Below are positions 11,145 through 18,589 of a stretch of DNA of 49,742 nt, one piece after another. The notes beneath the pieces were generated by a model. That model was given only the letters and a program-made list of their open reading frames with translations. It was not told the origin of the DNA and ran no database searches. The stretch is from Streptomyces altiplanensis. Its GTDB lineage: Bacteria > Actinomycetota > Actinomycetes > Streptomycetales > Streptomycetaceae. A program made the translations under genes and the position numbers. The DNA is taken from NCBI GenBank assembly GCA_003719395.1, contig RHMC01000038.1:1-49742 (forward strand), written 5' to 3'. How positions within the stretch are numbered: the stretch's first letter is position 1; every line of letters begins with the position of its first letter.

Positions 11145-12263
11145 TTACCTCAGATCGGCGAGGAGGCCATCCAGGGCCTTCTTGAGGGCCGCCGCGTTGG
11201 CCGGATCGAACCAGGTGGTGCGGATGCGCTCGTTGTTCCCCTTGGGGGTCTCGTGGTCGGCGGCGAGTTGGTGCAGAGGGCGGGTCTCGTCGCTCAGGGA
11301 GCGGCCGGCGTTCTGGAACAGGCTGCGCACATACCGGTCGGCGGTGTCGGGCACGGCGGCGCCGATGACGCCGAGGTCGGTGGCGGTCAGGTGCAGGTCG
11401 AGGGCGGCCAGGTTGGTCGGCGCAGATCCTGGTGGCGGGAGCTGCCGGGGATGGGGAGGACGCGCCGCGGCGGGCGGGGAGCCAGGCGAGGGCGACCTGG
11501 GCGGGGGTGGCGCTCTTGGCGGCGGCGAGGCGGGTGCGGCGTCGACGAGTCAGGTTGGTCTCGAGGCCGTCGCCGTTGTACCGGGAAGCGGTGGTGCGGA
11601 AGTCACCGGGCTCATAACGCGTGGTGGCGCGCACGGCACCGGTGAGGAGGCCGCGGCCGAGCGGACTGTAGGCAACCAGGGTGGCACCGAGACCGCGGGT
11701 CGCGGGCAGAATGTCGTTTTCGACATGGCGTTCCCACAGCGAGTACTCGGTCTGGACGGCACTGACCGGGTGGACGGTGTGAGCCCGACGGAGTGTGGCG
11801 GCCGACACTTCGGACAGCCCGAGGCGGCCCGCCTTGCCCTGGGCGACCAGGTCCGCCAGGGCGCCGACGGACTCCTCGACGGGGACGGCCGGGTCAATGC
11901 GGGCGAGGTAGTACAGGTCGATGTGCGCGGCCGGCGCAACGAGGCTTCGCAGGCCTGCCGCAGATCGGTGGGTGAGCCGGCGGGGACCAGGCCCTCGGCG
12001 GTGCGGCGGACGCCGGTCTCGGTGGCCAGCACGACGCGGTTCCGGTGTGGCGCGAGGGGCGCGCCGAGGAGTTCCTCGTTTGCTCCGTCGCCGTAGAAGT
12101 CGCCGGTGTCGAACATGGCGACACCCGAGTCGAGCGCCTCCAGCACAGTGGCCGCGGCCTCGTGCGGGTCGGCGGGCCCGTAGCTGCCGGTCATGCTCAT
12201 GCAGCCGAGGCCGAGCCGGGAGACCACTGGGCCGTCGGGGCCGAGAGTGGTGGAGTGCATCAT
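11145..12263 (-). pseudogene. Aldo/keto reductase, broken by several frameshifts
   Basis: Minus-strand start at ATG 12263 (a second ATG at 12260) behind AGAGAGGA. The N-terminal part has [24 protein letters not shown] with the catalytic Asp and Tyr of AKRs, and [14 protein letters not shown] frame change near 11935 leads to [13 protein letters not shown], later [27 protein letters not shown] and [12 protein letters not shown]. Further shifts near 11460 and 11425 lead to PIPG and then [18 protein letters not shown]. The product would be a soluble NADPH-dependent reductase of the AKR13-like group. After PDTADRYV there is an unusual extension of about 60 residues to TGA at 11145, where family members normally stop within about 20. 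At least three indels cut the frame. Confidence 0.7.
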
Positions 12264-12285
12264 TCCTCTCTCTGCTTCGCGGTAG

Positions 12286-12797
12286 GCGAGCAGTTCCTCG
12301 GTTGTTATCGCCGCGGTCGCCGACCGGATCCTGCTGACCGCCATGGACAGCTACCGCCCCGAGGGCGACTGGAAGCAGCGCATCACCGCCCTGGCCCTGC
12401 ACCTGCGCGAGGCGTTCGGCGAGCAGCTCCAACTCGCCGCGGTGTGGGGACGCTACGGGTCCGGCGGCACCGGTTCCCGTTTGGTCATGGAGGAGCTGCT
12501 GCACGCGCTGCGACGTCCGGCCTGCCCGACGAGGAGGTCCCGGCGCGCTACCACCGCATCGTGATCCTCCTCGCCGCGCTGATCACCTCCGAGGCCGGGA
12601 TCGGCACCCTCACCCCCAAGGAGTACGAACAGGGCATGGAGCAGTTCCGCGTCGCGGTGCTCGGCGCCGACCCCGAGCGCTTCCCCGCCCTGGCCCACTT
12701 CGCCCGCGATATCCGCCCCCTCGGGGCAGACCGCCGCGCCGCGTTCGAAGAGATCCTCGCCGCCCAACTCGCCCACATCGAGGCCCAGATCCCCTGA
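12286..12797 (+). pseudogene. TetR family regulator fragment lacking the DNA-binding domain
   Basis: Two frames joined near 12515 (one base missing) give a TetR-type ligand-binding and dimerisation domain: [19 protein letters not shown], then [19 protein letters not shown], then [19 protein letters not shown], ending AAFEEILAAQLAHIEAQIP. The helix-turn-helix that should precede AVADRILL is missing; the frame is closed by a stop at 12283-12285. The fragment starts about 25 bp from the divergent aldo/keto reductase start, where a TetR repressor of that gene would normally begin. I infer the N-terminal half was deleted. Confidence 0.6.
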
Positions 12798-13103
12798 CGT
12801 GCCGGATCACGAGTGCGATGCAGTCGGGCGTCGCGGCTGCTGCCGCAGGCCCGGTGCTGGAGGCGGAACAGCTCTCAGCTGGTGGTATTCCGAGCCGCAC
12901 CTCACCGAGCTGCTCATGCAGCAGACCGGCGGCCATGCCCGCGGCAGCGAAGTCGAGCTGCACGACGGAGCGCCGGGTGACGATCCGTGGCGTGTACGGG
13001 GGCGCGACCGGATGCCCGCCCGTCGTGTACGACGTGCGCGAGGTCGGCGCCCCGCCGTTCCCGCTGGAGAACGCCCGTGTCGAGGCTGAGGAGATCCGGT
13101 GAG
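12798..13103. other. About 300 bp of unassigned, probably decayed sequence
   Basis: A plus-strand frame ends at TGA 13100-13102 with a protein-like tail (VYDVREVGAPPFPLENARV...), but neither its upstream part nor its family is recognisable. It may be the last piece of an enzyme gene cut by the adjacent Tn3-type element. Confidence 0.3.
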
Positions 13104-13109
13104 CCCGGT

Positions 13110-13675
13110 TCAGTCCCCCCGGCCGTCGTCGCCTTCGTCGTCAAGGTGGACGGTAGCCGGGTCGCGCAGGGGCCGGAGGCCCTCGCGCGGCGGGCGGGCG
13201 GCGAAGCTGTAGCGGCCCAGGCAGTTGAGGTTGGCGTGCTTGAGCGGGGAGACACGGGCCACGTCTTGGTCCAGGACACCGTGCTCCCGCTCCTCGGGCG
13301 GCAGGCCCCGCAGGCGTCGACGGCGGCGTCGAGGTAGCGGGCCGCTCCAGAACGCGGCGGCATTGGGGACCAGGCCGAGCGCGCCGAGCTGGTCCTCCTG
13401 CCCCGTCTGGTACGCCTGCATGATCTGTCCAGGCTTGGCGTGGCAGATGGCGCGGGCGAGCTTGTGGCGGGACTCCTGAACGGTGAGCTGCCGGTTCATC
13501 TGCCGGCGGCAGGTGTCGTCGACCGGGTCGACGACCCGCAGCAGGTGCAAGGTCCTGGCGATCCGCCCGTACTCGGCGAACGCCTGCCCCAAAGGCATGG
13601 GCCGCCCCTCGCGACCGAACATCCGCAGAAGGCCGTACGCGCGGACCTGCCCGGTCACCAGCGAGCCGGCGACGC
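13110..13675 (-). mobile_element. C-terminal part of a Tn3-family transposase, frameshifted
   Basis: On the minus strand the sequence reads GSLVTGQVRAYGLLRMFG, then GQAFAEYGRIARTLHLLR, DDTCRRQMNRQLTVQESRH and QAYQTGQEDQLGALGLV. After a shift near 13340 come RYLDAAVDA, LDQDVARVSPLKHANLNC and LGRYSF. This is the conserved end of Tn3-family TnpA, including the last catalytic Glu in the VQESRHKLA motif. The remaining two thirds of the roughly 1000-residue transposase are missing. The 5' edge of the fragment coincides within about 20 bp with the start of the integrase fragment on the other strand. Confidence 0.8.
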
Positions 13676-14096
13676 GCAGCGTGTCAGCCGCATCGTCCGC
13701 CTCACCATCGACGACGTCACGGACGACGAGACCACGGTCACCGTTCAGCCGGGAGACCCGCCGTCCCCGCTGCCAAAGCCTGTCGCCGACCTGATGCGGG
13801 CCTGTATCCAGTCCTGCCAGCACCTTCCATACGTCAGTAACAGAAGCTCACGGTGGCTCTTCCCTGGCCGTCAGCCCGGGCAGCCAATGAATCCGGTCAG
13901 CCTCCAAGTCCACCTGCGAAAGATCGGCGTCCCGCCGCAGCGCGGCAGAACCTCCGCCCTTCGCCGACTCGTCCTCCAGGCCCCGGCTCCCGTCATCGCG
14001 AAGGCGCTCGGCTACCACGACAAGACAGCGACCCGCCTGGTCACCGAAGCCGGAGGAACATGGAGCCGATACGCCCCCGGCAACCACCAGCGCTGA
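13676..14096 (+). mobile_element. C-terminal part of a tyrosine recombinase/integrase-like protein
   Basis: In frame with stop TGA 14094-14096: RVSRIVRLTIDDV, then SSRWLFPGRQPGQPMNP, then GRTSALRRLVLQAPAPVIA and KALGYHDKTATRLVTEAGG, ending WSRYAPGNHQR. This matches the end of Streptomyces site-specific integrase-like proteins that carry AxALGYHxxTxxRLxxEAGGTWSRYA. The usual catalytic R-H-R-Y set is not complete in this stretch, and the N-terminal core-binding domain is absent. It abuts the Tn3 fragment head to head, so one element probably inserted into, or recombined with, the other. Confidence 0.7.
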
Positions 14097-14106
14097 AGCG
14101 CGGTAC

Positions 14107-14508
14107 TCACGCCGGGTCCGCTGAGTCTCGTTTGTCCTCAACGTGGACGACGTGAAGCTCGGTGCCGTCCCGGTGGCGCTTGGAACGTCCGAACAGCCCG
14201 ACAGCGATCTGCGACTGATCCTGAGGCTCATCGGGGCCGACATAGGTAAGAACGTCGTTGTGATGTCCCGTGACGACCCATCCCTCGACGTCCTTGAGGT
14301 CGATCACGCCAAAGTCTCCTGCCGAAGATCCGGCGTGCGCCGGGCCGAACTTCTTCAGGAGGTCGGTTGCCTGTTCAGCAAGCTCCCCTTCCGGAGCGGT
14401 CAGCACGACACAAGTGCCATGCTCGAACAGCACCCACGACTTGCGAGGGTCGGCGAGAAGCCGCTGCCAGACGTCTATCAGTATCTCGGTGTTCACGCCG
14501 GTCATCAT
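14107..14508 (-). CDS. Conserved hypothetical protein (about 133 aa)
   Basis: Continuous minus-strand frame with natural composition: MMTGVNTEILIDVWQRLLA, a strand KSWVLFEHGTCVVLTAPEG, SSAGDFGVIDLKDVEGWVV and LTYVGPDEPQDQ. I do not recognise a named domain. The mixed alpha/beta, soluble, Cys-poor sequence with a central VVTGHHNDV strand suggests a small cytosolic protein of the kind often found beside mobile elements in Streptomyces. The start is ATG 14508 or 14505; GTG 14526 is possible but has no better RBS. Its 3' end lies 10 bp from the integrase stop (convergent). Confidence 0.55.
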   Translation of the reverse strand: MMTGVNTEILIDVWQRLLADPRKSWVLFEHGTCVVLTAPEGELAEQATDLLKKFGPAHAGSSAGDFGVIDLKDVEGWVVTGHHNDVLTYVGPDEPQDQSQIAVGLFGRSKRHRDGTELHVVHVEDKRDSADPA

Positions 14509-14990
14509 GCCGCAGAGCACCGGCACAGGGTGACGATCGGCCGACGGCTACGGCGAATGCGCGACTCCTGAACATGCGGGCCCACCCGCCCCGGGGCCGT
14601 ACTGCGATGCAAGGTGCCGACAGAAGGCGTACCGCAAGCAGCGGGCCGGCCGGCAAGACAAGCACACTCAGCCGTAACGCCCGCCGGTTCCCCAGCCCAT
14701 TCGCCCTGATCAGAACGCCCTCGGGTGGTTCCGGGGGTACGGAACCAGCCCATGCGTCCGCACGTGCGTGTGAGCACTGGTTCAGTCGCGGCCGAAATGC
14801 GACAGGTGCCGGTGCCAAACATGGGTGCCCGGCGAAACGGGCCCCGGTGGCTGATTTCCGCCCTGCGCGAGTTCCCGCTCCCCCGGGCACATGCCTGGTG
14901 GGCAGGCCAATGGCGGGACGGACCGACTGTGCTCTCCCACGCGCAGCTTCAGTACCTCGCGTATCAGTATGTGAGCAAGGCGCCTTCCGT
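14509..14990. other. Gene-free stretch upstream of the acyl-CoA dehydrogenase
   Basis: No supported coding sequence was found on either strand. The right end leads into the palindrome-containing promoter region of the acyl-CoA dehydrogenase gene. Confidence 0.4.
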
Positions 14991-14997
14991 ATCGCAC

Positions 14998-15027
14998 AGT
15001 TTGACTCAAACTACAATGCGTAGCATT
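14998..15027 (+). promoter_or_regulatory. Two adjacent perfect palindromes: probable operator/promoter of the acyl-CoA dehydrogenase
   Basis: AGTTTGACTCAAACT (14998-15012) is a perfect 7-1-7 palindrome. AATGCGTAGCATT (15015-15027) is a perfect 5-3-5 palindrome. The first contains TTGACT (15001-15006), a good -35 hexamer, and the second contains TAGCAT, a possible -10 with a short spacer of 14. The sites lie in a locally AT-rich patch about 150-180 bp upstream of the gene start. A dimeric repressor binding here would block the promoter; no matching regulator gene is adjacent. Confidence 0.55.
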
Positions 15028-15175
15028 TTGGCCAAAGGCAGTAAACGATCTTGGCTGTGAAGGGTGGGGTTGTAGATCATATTACTGTCGGCCAGCCTGG
15101 GACGGGGAACTGCTGCCCGACGTACGACCTCCGCGTCCCCTCTGGACGCGGGGGAAGCGCGGAGGAAGGCTTGTC

Positions 15176-16414
15176 GTGGAACGCTATTTCGCCAACGAGT
15201 CCCACGAAGACCTGCGACGGCAAGTGCGCGACTTCGCCGAGCGCGAAGTGCGGCCCCGGATACCCGAAATGGAGGCCTCGCGCACCACGTCGCACCAATT
15301 GTCCCGTCTGATCGCCCGGCAGGGCTGGATCGGCGCAACCATCGACCGTGCGTACGGGGGGATGGGCGCCGGGCACCTGGCCAAGACCATCATCATCGAG
15401 GAGCTCGCCCGTGTCAGCGGAGCGATGGGGGCGATGGTCCAAGCCAGCCAGCTGGGTGTCGCCAAGATCATCCACTTCGGCAACGACCTCCAGAAGCGGA
15501 CCTGGCTGCCGCCCATCGCCGCCGGAGACGTGCTGCCGACCATCGCGGTTACCGAGCCGCAGTCAGGCGGCCACGTCCTCGGCATGGAGTCCACCGCAGT
15601 CCGTGACGGCGACGGCTATCTTCTCAATGGCAGAAAAGTCTTCGTGGGTAACAGCCATGTAGGCGACCTGCACGGCGTCGTCGTCCGTACCGGCCCCGGA
15701 TCGAAGGGGCTGTCGGCCTTCCTCGTCGAGTCCGACCGCCCCGGTTTCTCGCTGGCCGAGCAGGTGCCCGCCATGGGGCTGCACGGATTTTCCTTCGGCG
15801 AGCTGCGGTTCGACAACTGCTGGGTGCCGGCGGTGAACCGGCTCGGTGAGGAGGGCCAGGGCCTCGCCGTGGCCTACAGCTCCTCGATCCTGTACGGCAG
15901 GGCCAACCTCGCCGCGGTCAGCCTGGGCATTCACCAGGCCGTGTACGACGAGACCCGGGCCTTCTGCCTTGAGCGCGAGCGGTACGGTGCACCGCTCGGC
16001 GAGCTCAACAACATCAAGATGAAACTGGGCCTGATGCATCACCGGCTCATGACCGCGCGATTGGCCGCCTACCACGCCGTGCACCTGCTCGGCCAGGGGC
16101 TGCCGTGCGACGCGGAACTCATGAACGCGAAATACCTCAACTACGAGTCCGCCGTCGATTCGGCCCGCGACGCGATGAACATCCACGCCGCTGCGGGCCT
16201 CTTCACCGACCGCCCCATTGAGCGGTTCCTGCGGGACGCGCAGCACATCTACGCACCCGCCGGTACCTCCGACGTACAGCTGTTGCGCCTGGGCGAAGTG
16301 GCGCTCGGGGCGGCCAAGGGCCAGTGGTCCGAGCGCCTGGCGCACCTGGTGCGGACCGCGCCCCCGGAGCACCGTGAAGAGGAGCGGCTGGCGTCAGCCG
16401 GCCACGCGATGTGA
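15176..16414 (+). CDS. Acyl-CoA dehydrogenase family flavoprotein
   Basis: 412 aa from GTG 15176, with GGAGGAAGG at 15161-15169. The helical N-domain (HEDLRRQVRDFAEREVRP) is followed by the beta-domain with the flavin-contact motif IAVTEPQSGG (family AxTEPxAGS) and LNGRKVFVGNSHVGD, then a C-terminal helical domain with AAVSLGIHQAVYDE and ERERYGAPLGEL. Family members use FAD to make an alpha-beta double bond in acyl-CoA or acyl-ACP. In the MCAD-type active-site loop the usual YEGTS is replaced by YAPAGTSDVQ, so the classical catalytic Glu is absent; this form occurs in some biosynthetic or divergent subfamilies, so the substrate cannot be named. It is monocistronic, with palindromes upstream and a hairpin downstream. 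Confidence 0.88.
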   Translation: MERYFANESHEDLRRQVRDFAEREVRPRIPEMEASRTTSHQLSRLIARQGWIGATIDRAYGGMGAGHLAKTIIIEELARVSGAMGAMVQASQLGVAKIIHFGNDLQKRTWLPPIAAGDVLPTIAVTEPQSGGHVLGMESTAVRDGDGYLLNGRKVFVGNSHVGDLHGVVVRTGPGSKGLSAFLVESDRPGFSLAEQVPAMGLHGFSFGELRFDNCWVPAVNRLGEEGQGLAVAYSSSILYGRANLAAVSLGIHQAVYDETRAFCLERERYGAPLGELNNIKMKLGLMHHRLMTARLAAYHAVHLLGQGLPCDAELMNAKYLNYESAVDSARDAMNIHAAAGLFTDRPIERFLRDAQHIYAPAGTSDVQLLRLGEVALGAAKGQWSERLAHLVRTAPPEHREEERLASAGHAM

Positions 16415-16424
16415 AGCAGAGAGA

Positions 16425-16452
16425 AGTCACGGACACGGTGCCGTGCCCGTGA
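16425..16452. terminator. Bidirectional hairpin between acyl-CoA dehydrogenase and GAF gene
   Basis: Arms GTCACGGACACGG (16425-16437) and CCGTGCCCGTGAC (16440-16452) pair with a single mismatch around a 2-nt loop. It starts 11 bp after the plus-strand stop and lies about 50 bp beyond the end of the minus-strand GAF gene, so it can serve both. Confidence 0.7.
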
Positions 16453-16504
16453 CTCCCGCACCTGGTTCAGGCCCCTTCCGCGGAGCGCGGCTGTCTCCTT
16501 TTGT

Positions 16505-17104
16505 TCAGAGCCGGTCCCGGGGCTCCGCGTTGTGAATGCGGTCGACCAGTTGCTGCGCCATGAACTTGATGGTCTCGACGCCCCGCGACCCCCACTGCCG
16601 GGCCTCCGTGTCCACCACGCAGATCGTCCCGAGCGGCATGTCCGTAACGGGATCGATGAGCGGTGTACCCAGATACGTGCGGATGCCCAGCTCGTTCACG
16701 ACCGGATTTCCCGCGAACCTCGGATAGTCGAACACGTCTTCCAGGGGGAACGCCTTGCGCCGCAGAACGACGTGCGGACAGAAGCCGTAATCCAGAGCCA
16801 TCTCCCGGCCGACCTGGCCCTGCTGCTCCTGTGGCGCCAGCTCGACCGTGCGGTCGGAATCAGGGGTGTAGAGGCCGGCGAAGAACTGGCGGTGCTCATC
16901 GATGAAGTTGACCATCGCATAGCGCGCACCCAGCTTGTGGGCCAGGTCCCGGGCGAAATGGTCGAACTCCGGGACGGGGCTGTCCCCCCGCAGGCCGAGC
17001 TCGCGCAGACGGGCGATGCGGGCCGGTGCGTCGCGGTCGTCGGCGTTCAGGCGCAGATGGCCGGTCGGGTCGGATGAGAGGTCGTCGGCTTCAGAGGGGG
17101 ACAT
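16505..17104 (-). CDS. GAF domain-containing protein, last gene of the conservon operon
   Basis: 199 aa from ATG 17104. Residues about 40-190 form a single GAF domain of the type seen in bacterial sensors: HFARDLAHKLGARYAMVNFI, DEHRQFFAGLY, then GFCPHVVLRRKAFPLEDVFD, YLGTPLIDP and LGTICVVDTEARQW. There is no output domain. The gene follows cvnD by 44 bp on the same strand and so is probably cotranscribed. A free GAF protein in a GTPase/roadblock operon could supply a ligand-sensing input to the membrane complex; that role is inference. Conserved histidine and cysteine residues (CPHV) lie in the putative ligand pocket. Confidence 0.82.
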   Translation of the reverse strand: MSPSEADDLSSDPTGHLRLNADDRDAPARIARLRELGLRGDSPVPEFDHFARDLAHKLGARYAMVNFIDEHRQFFAGLYTPDSDRTVELAPQEQQGQVGREMALDYGFCPHVVLRRKAFPLEDVFDYPRFAGNPVVNELGIRTYLGTPLIDPVTDMPLGTICVVDTEARQWGSRGVETIKFMAQQLVDRIHNAEPRDRL

Positions 17105-17148
17105 GGTGTTCCGTTCGGCTGAGGGGAGGTGGTTGCGTTGAGTGAGGG

Positions 17149-17751
17149 TCAGTGCATCAGGTCGGGCTCTGCCACCGGCGTCCCGGGAGCGAAGCTGAGG
17201 ATGTGCTGTACGAGTGCGATCAGCACGCTGGTCGCTGAGGCGCACTGGCGCGCATCACACATCACGACGGGCACATGGGGCTTGAGGTCGATGGCCGCGC
17301 GGACTTCATCGGGGGTGTAGTGGTAGGCGCCGTCGAATTCATTGACGGCGACGGTGAATGCGATGCCGCGCCGCTCGAAGAAGTCGACGGCGCCGAAGCA
17401 GTCCTCGAGCCTGCGGGTGTCGGTGAGGACCACCGCTCCGAGCGCGCCCGCGGAGAGTTCGTCCCACATGAACCAGAACCGCTCCTGCCCGGGCGTGCCG
17501 AACAGATAGAGGACGTGGTCCTTGTCGAGGGTGATGCGGCCGAAGTCCATGGCCACGGTCGTGGTCGACTTGTCCTCGACGCCGACCAGGCTGTCCGTGC
17601 CGGCGCTGGCCTGGGTCAGCCGCTCCTCGGTGCTCAGCGGCTCGATCTCGCTCACCGCTCCGACGAAGGTGGTCTTGCCGACCCCGAAGCCCCCGGCTAT
17701 GAGGATCTTCAGGGCGGTGGGAAAGGGGTCAGAGCCGCTTTCGTAGGCCAC
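17149..17751 (-). CDS. cvnD: CvnD-type small Ras-like GTPase (ATP/GTP-binding protein)
   Basis: 200 aa from GTG 17751, overlapping the end of cvnC by 23 nt. GTPase motifs in order: P-loop GGFGVGKTT (20-28), TTVAMDFGRI (G2/switch region), LFGTPGQERF (G3, with Gln of the DxxGQ type), NEFD in place of the usual NKxD (G4), and VVMCDAR (G5). CvnD proteins bind guanine nucleotides and work with the sensor-like CvnA and the roadblock protein CvnB in a membrane-linked complex resembling eukaryotic G-protein systems; conservons affect development and antibiotic production in S. coelicolor. The Gln after G3 is kept, so hydrolysis is plausible. Confidence 0.92.
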   Translation of the reverse strand: MAYESGSDPFPTALKILIAGGFGVGKTTFVGAVSEIEPLSTEERLTQASAGTDSLVGVEDKSTTTVAMDFGRITLDKDHVLYLFGTPGQERFWFMWDELSAGALGAVVLTDTRRLEDCFGAVDFFERRGIAFTVAVNEFDGAYHYTPDEVRAAIDLKPHVPVVMCDARQCASATSVLIALVQHILSFAPGTPVAEPDLMH

Positions 17752-18106
17752 GCAGCACCGCCTCCAGTGTCTCTCGATCGGTCAGGGCCGCCGACTCGAT
17801 GGCACGAGGCGCCCGTGTGGTGAGCGCCTCGTGCTGCACGAGGTCGGCGAGAAGTACTTTGGTGACGACGGCCGGCAGCTTCATGTGGGCGGCCACCTCG
17901 GCCACCGAAATGGGGCCGTCGCACAGGTCCAGGGCCTGCTCGTGTTCAGGACCCAGATAGGTCTGCGGCCGCGCGCCGGTCGCGAGCACTAACGTCAGAA
18001 GATCAAAGTGCGTTGAGGGGCGGGTGCGCCCCTCAACAACGGTGTAGGGCCGGACCAGGTGCCCGGCCTCATCGTCGACCCAGAGCGCGTCTGGCTCGTC
18101 CGTCAT
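17729..18106 (-). CDS. cvnC: CvnC-type DUF742 protein
   Basis: About 125 aa from ATG 18106 (TTG 18112, overlapping the cvnB stop, is the alternative). DUF742 signatures: LVRPYTVVEGRTRP near the start, FDLLTLVLATG, LGPEHEQALDLCDGPISVAEVAAH and a C-terminal winged-helix-like stretch ending VLRGLRKRL. DUF742 proteins have a fold like a winged helix and bind the other conservon subunits. The tight packing (cvnB ends at 18109, cvnD begins inside cvnC) supports stoichiometric expression. Confidence 0.92.
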   Translation of the reverse strand: MTDEPDALWVDDEAGHLVRPYTVVEGRTRPSTHFDLLTLVLATGARPQTYLGPEHEQALDLCDGPISVAEVAAHMKLPAVVTKVLLADLVQHEALTTRAPRAIESAALTDRETLEAVLRGLRKRL

Positions 18107-18108
18107 CC

Positions 18109-18564
18109 TCAAAGCCTGCCCTCGAGCGGTGCACCCATCGGCTGGCGGGCAGGCGTGGAGAGGAACGGGCGTACGGACTTCACGAGCATGCCCATCTCGT
18201 AGCCGAGCGTGCCGGGGTCGGTATTCGGCCCGGCGAGCACGGCGAGCACGGCTCCGCTGCCGGCCGAGGAGACGAAGAGCAATGCGGTGGTCAGCTCCAC
18301 CACCACCTGACGCACCTCGCCGCCGTCGGCGAAATGCTGGCCGACTCCACGCCCGAGGGAGCTGAGCCCTGATGCCAAAGCGGCCAGGCGGTCTGCCGCG
18401 TTGTCGTCGAGATCCACGCCGTGTTCGGCCTTCGTGGAAGCGACGGCCCTTTTCAGGCCGTCGGAGGACAGCAGTAGTGCGTGTCGGGCCCCCGGCACCT
18501 TCACCAACAGGTTCTGCAGGAGCCAGTCAAGCCGGTCGGCGTGGCCAGTACGGATATCGCTCAC
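18109..18564 (-). CDS. cvnB: CvnB-type roadblock/LC7 domain protein
   Basis: 151 aa from GTG 18564, preceded by GAGGAAAG; longer readings run back into cvnA. The roadblock/LC7 fold spans about residues 10-110: LDWLLQNLLVKVPGARHALL, LSSDGLKRAVAS, DRLAALASGLSSLGRG and VVVELTTALLFVSSAGSGAVLA. Roadblock proteins of this family act as regulators (GTPase-activating or scaffold-like) of the partner small GTPase. The gene lies 25 bp after cvnA and its end abuts the cvnC start. Confidence 0.92.
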   Translation of the reverse strand: MSDIRTGHADRLDWLLQNLLVKVPGARHALLLSSDGLKRAVASTKAEHGVDLDDNAADRLAALASGLSSLGRGVGQHFADGGEVRQVVVELTTALLFVSSAGSGAVLAVLAGPNTDPGTLGYEMGMLVKSVRPFLSTPARQPMGAPLEGRL

Positions 18565-18589
18565 GGTGGCGTTCTCTTTCCTCGGGGGG

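Noticed and set aside
10645..12096. 483-residue plus-strand frame opposite the aldo/keto reductase
   Set aside because: Composition is Gly/Arg/Val-rich without a domain, and the minus strand holds clear reductase motifs.
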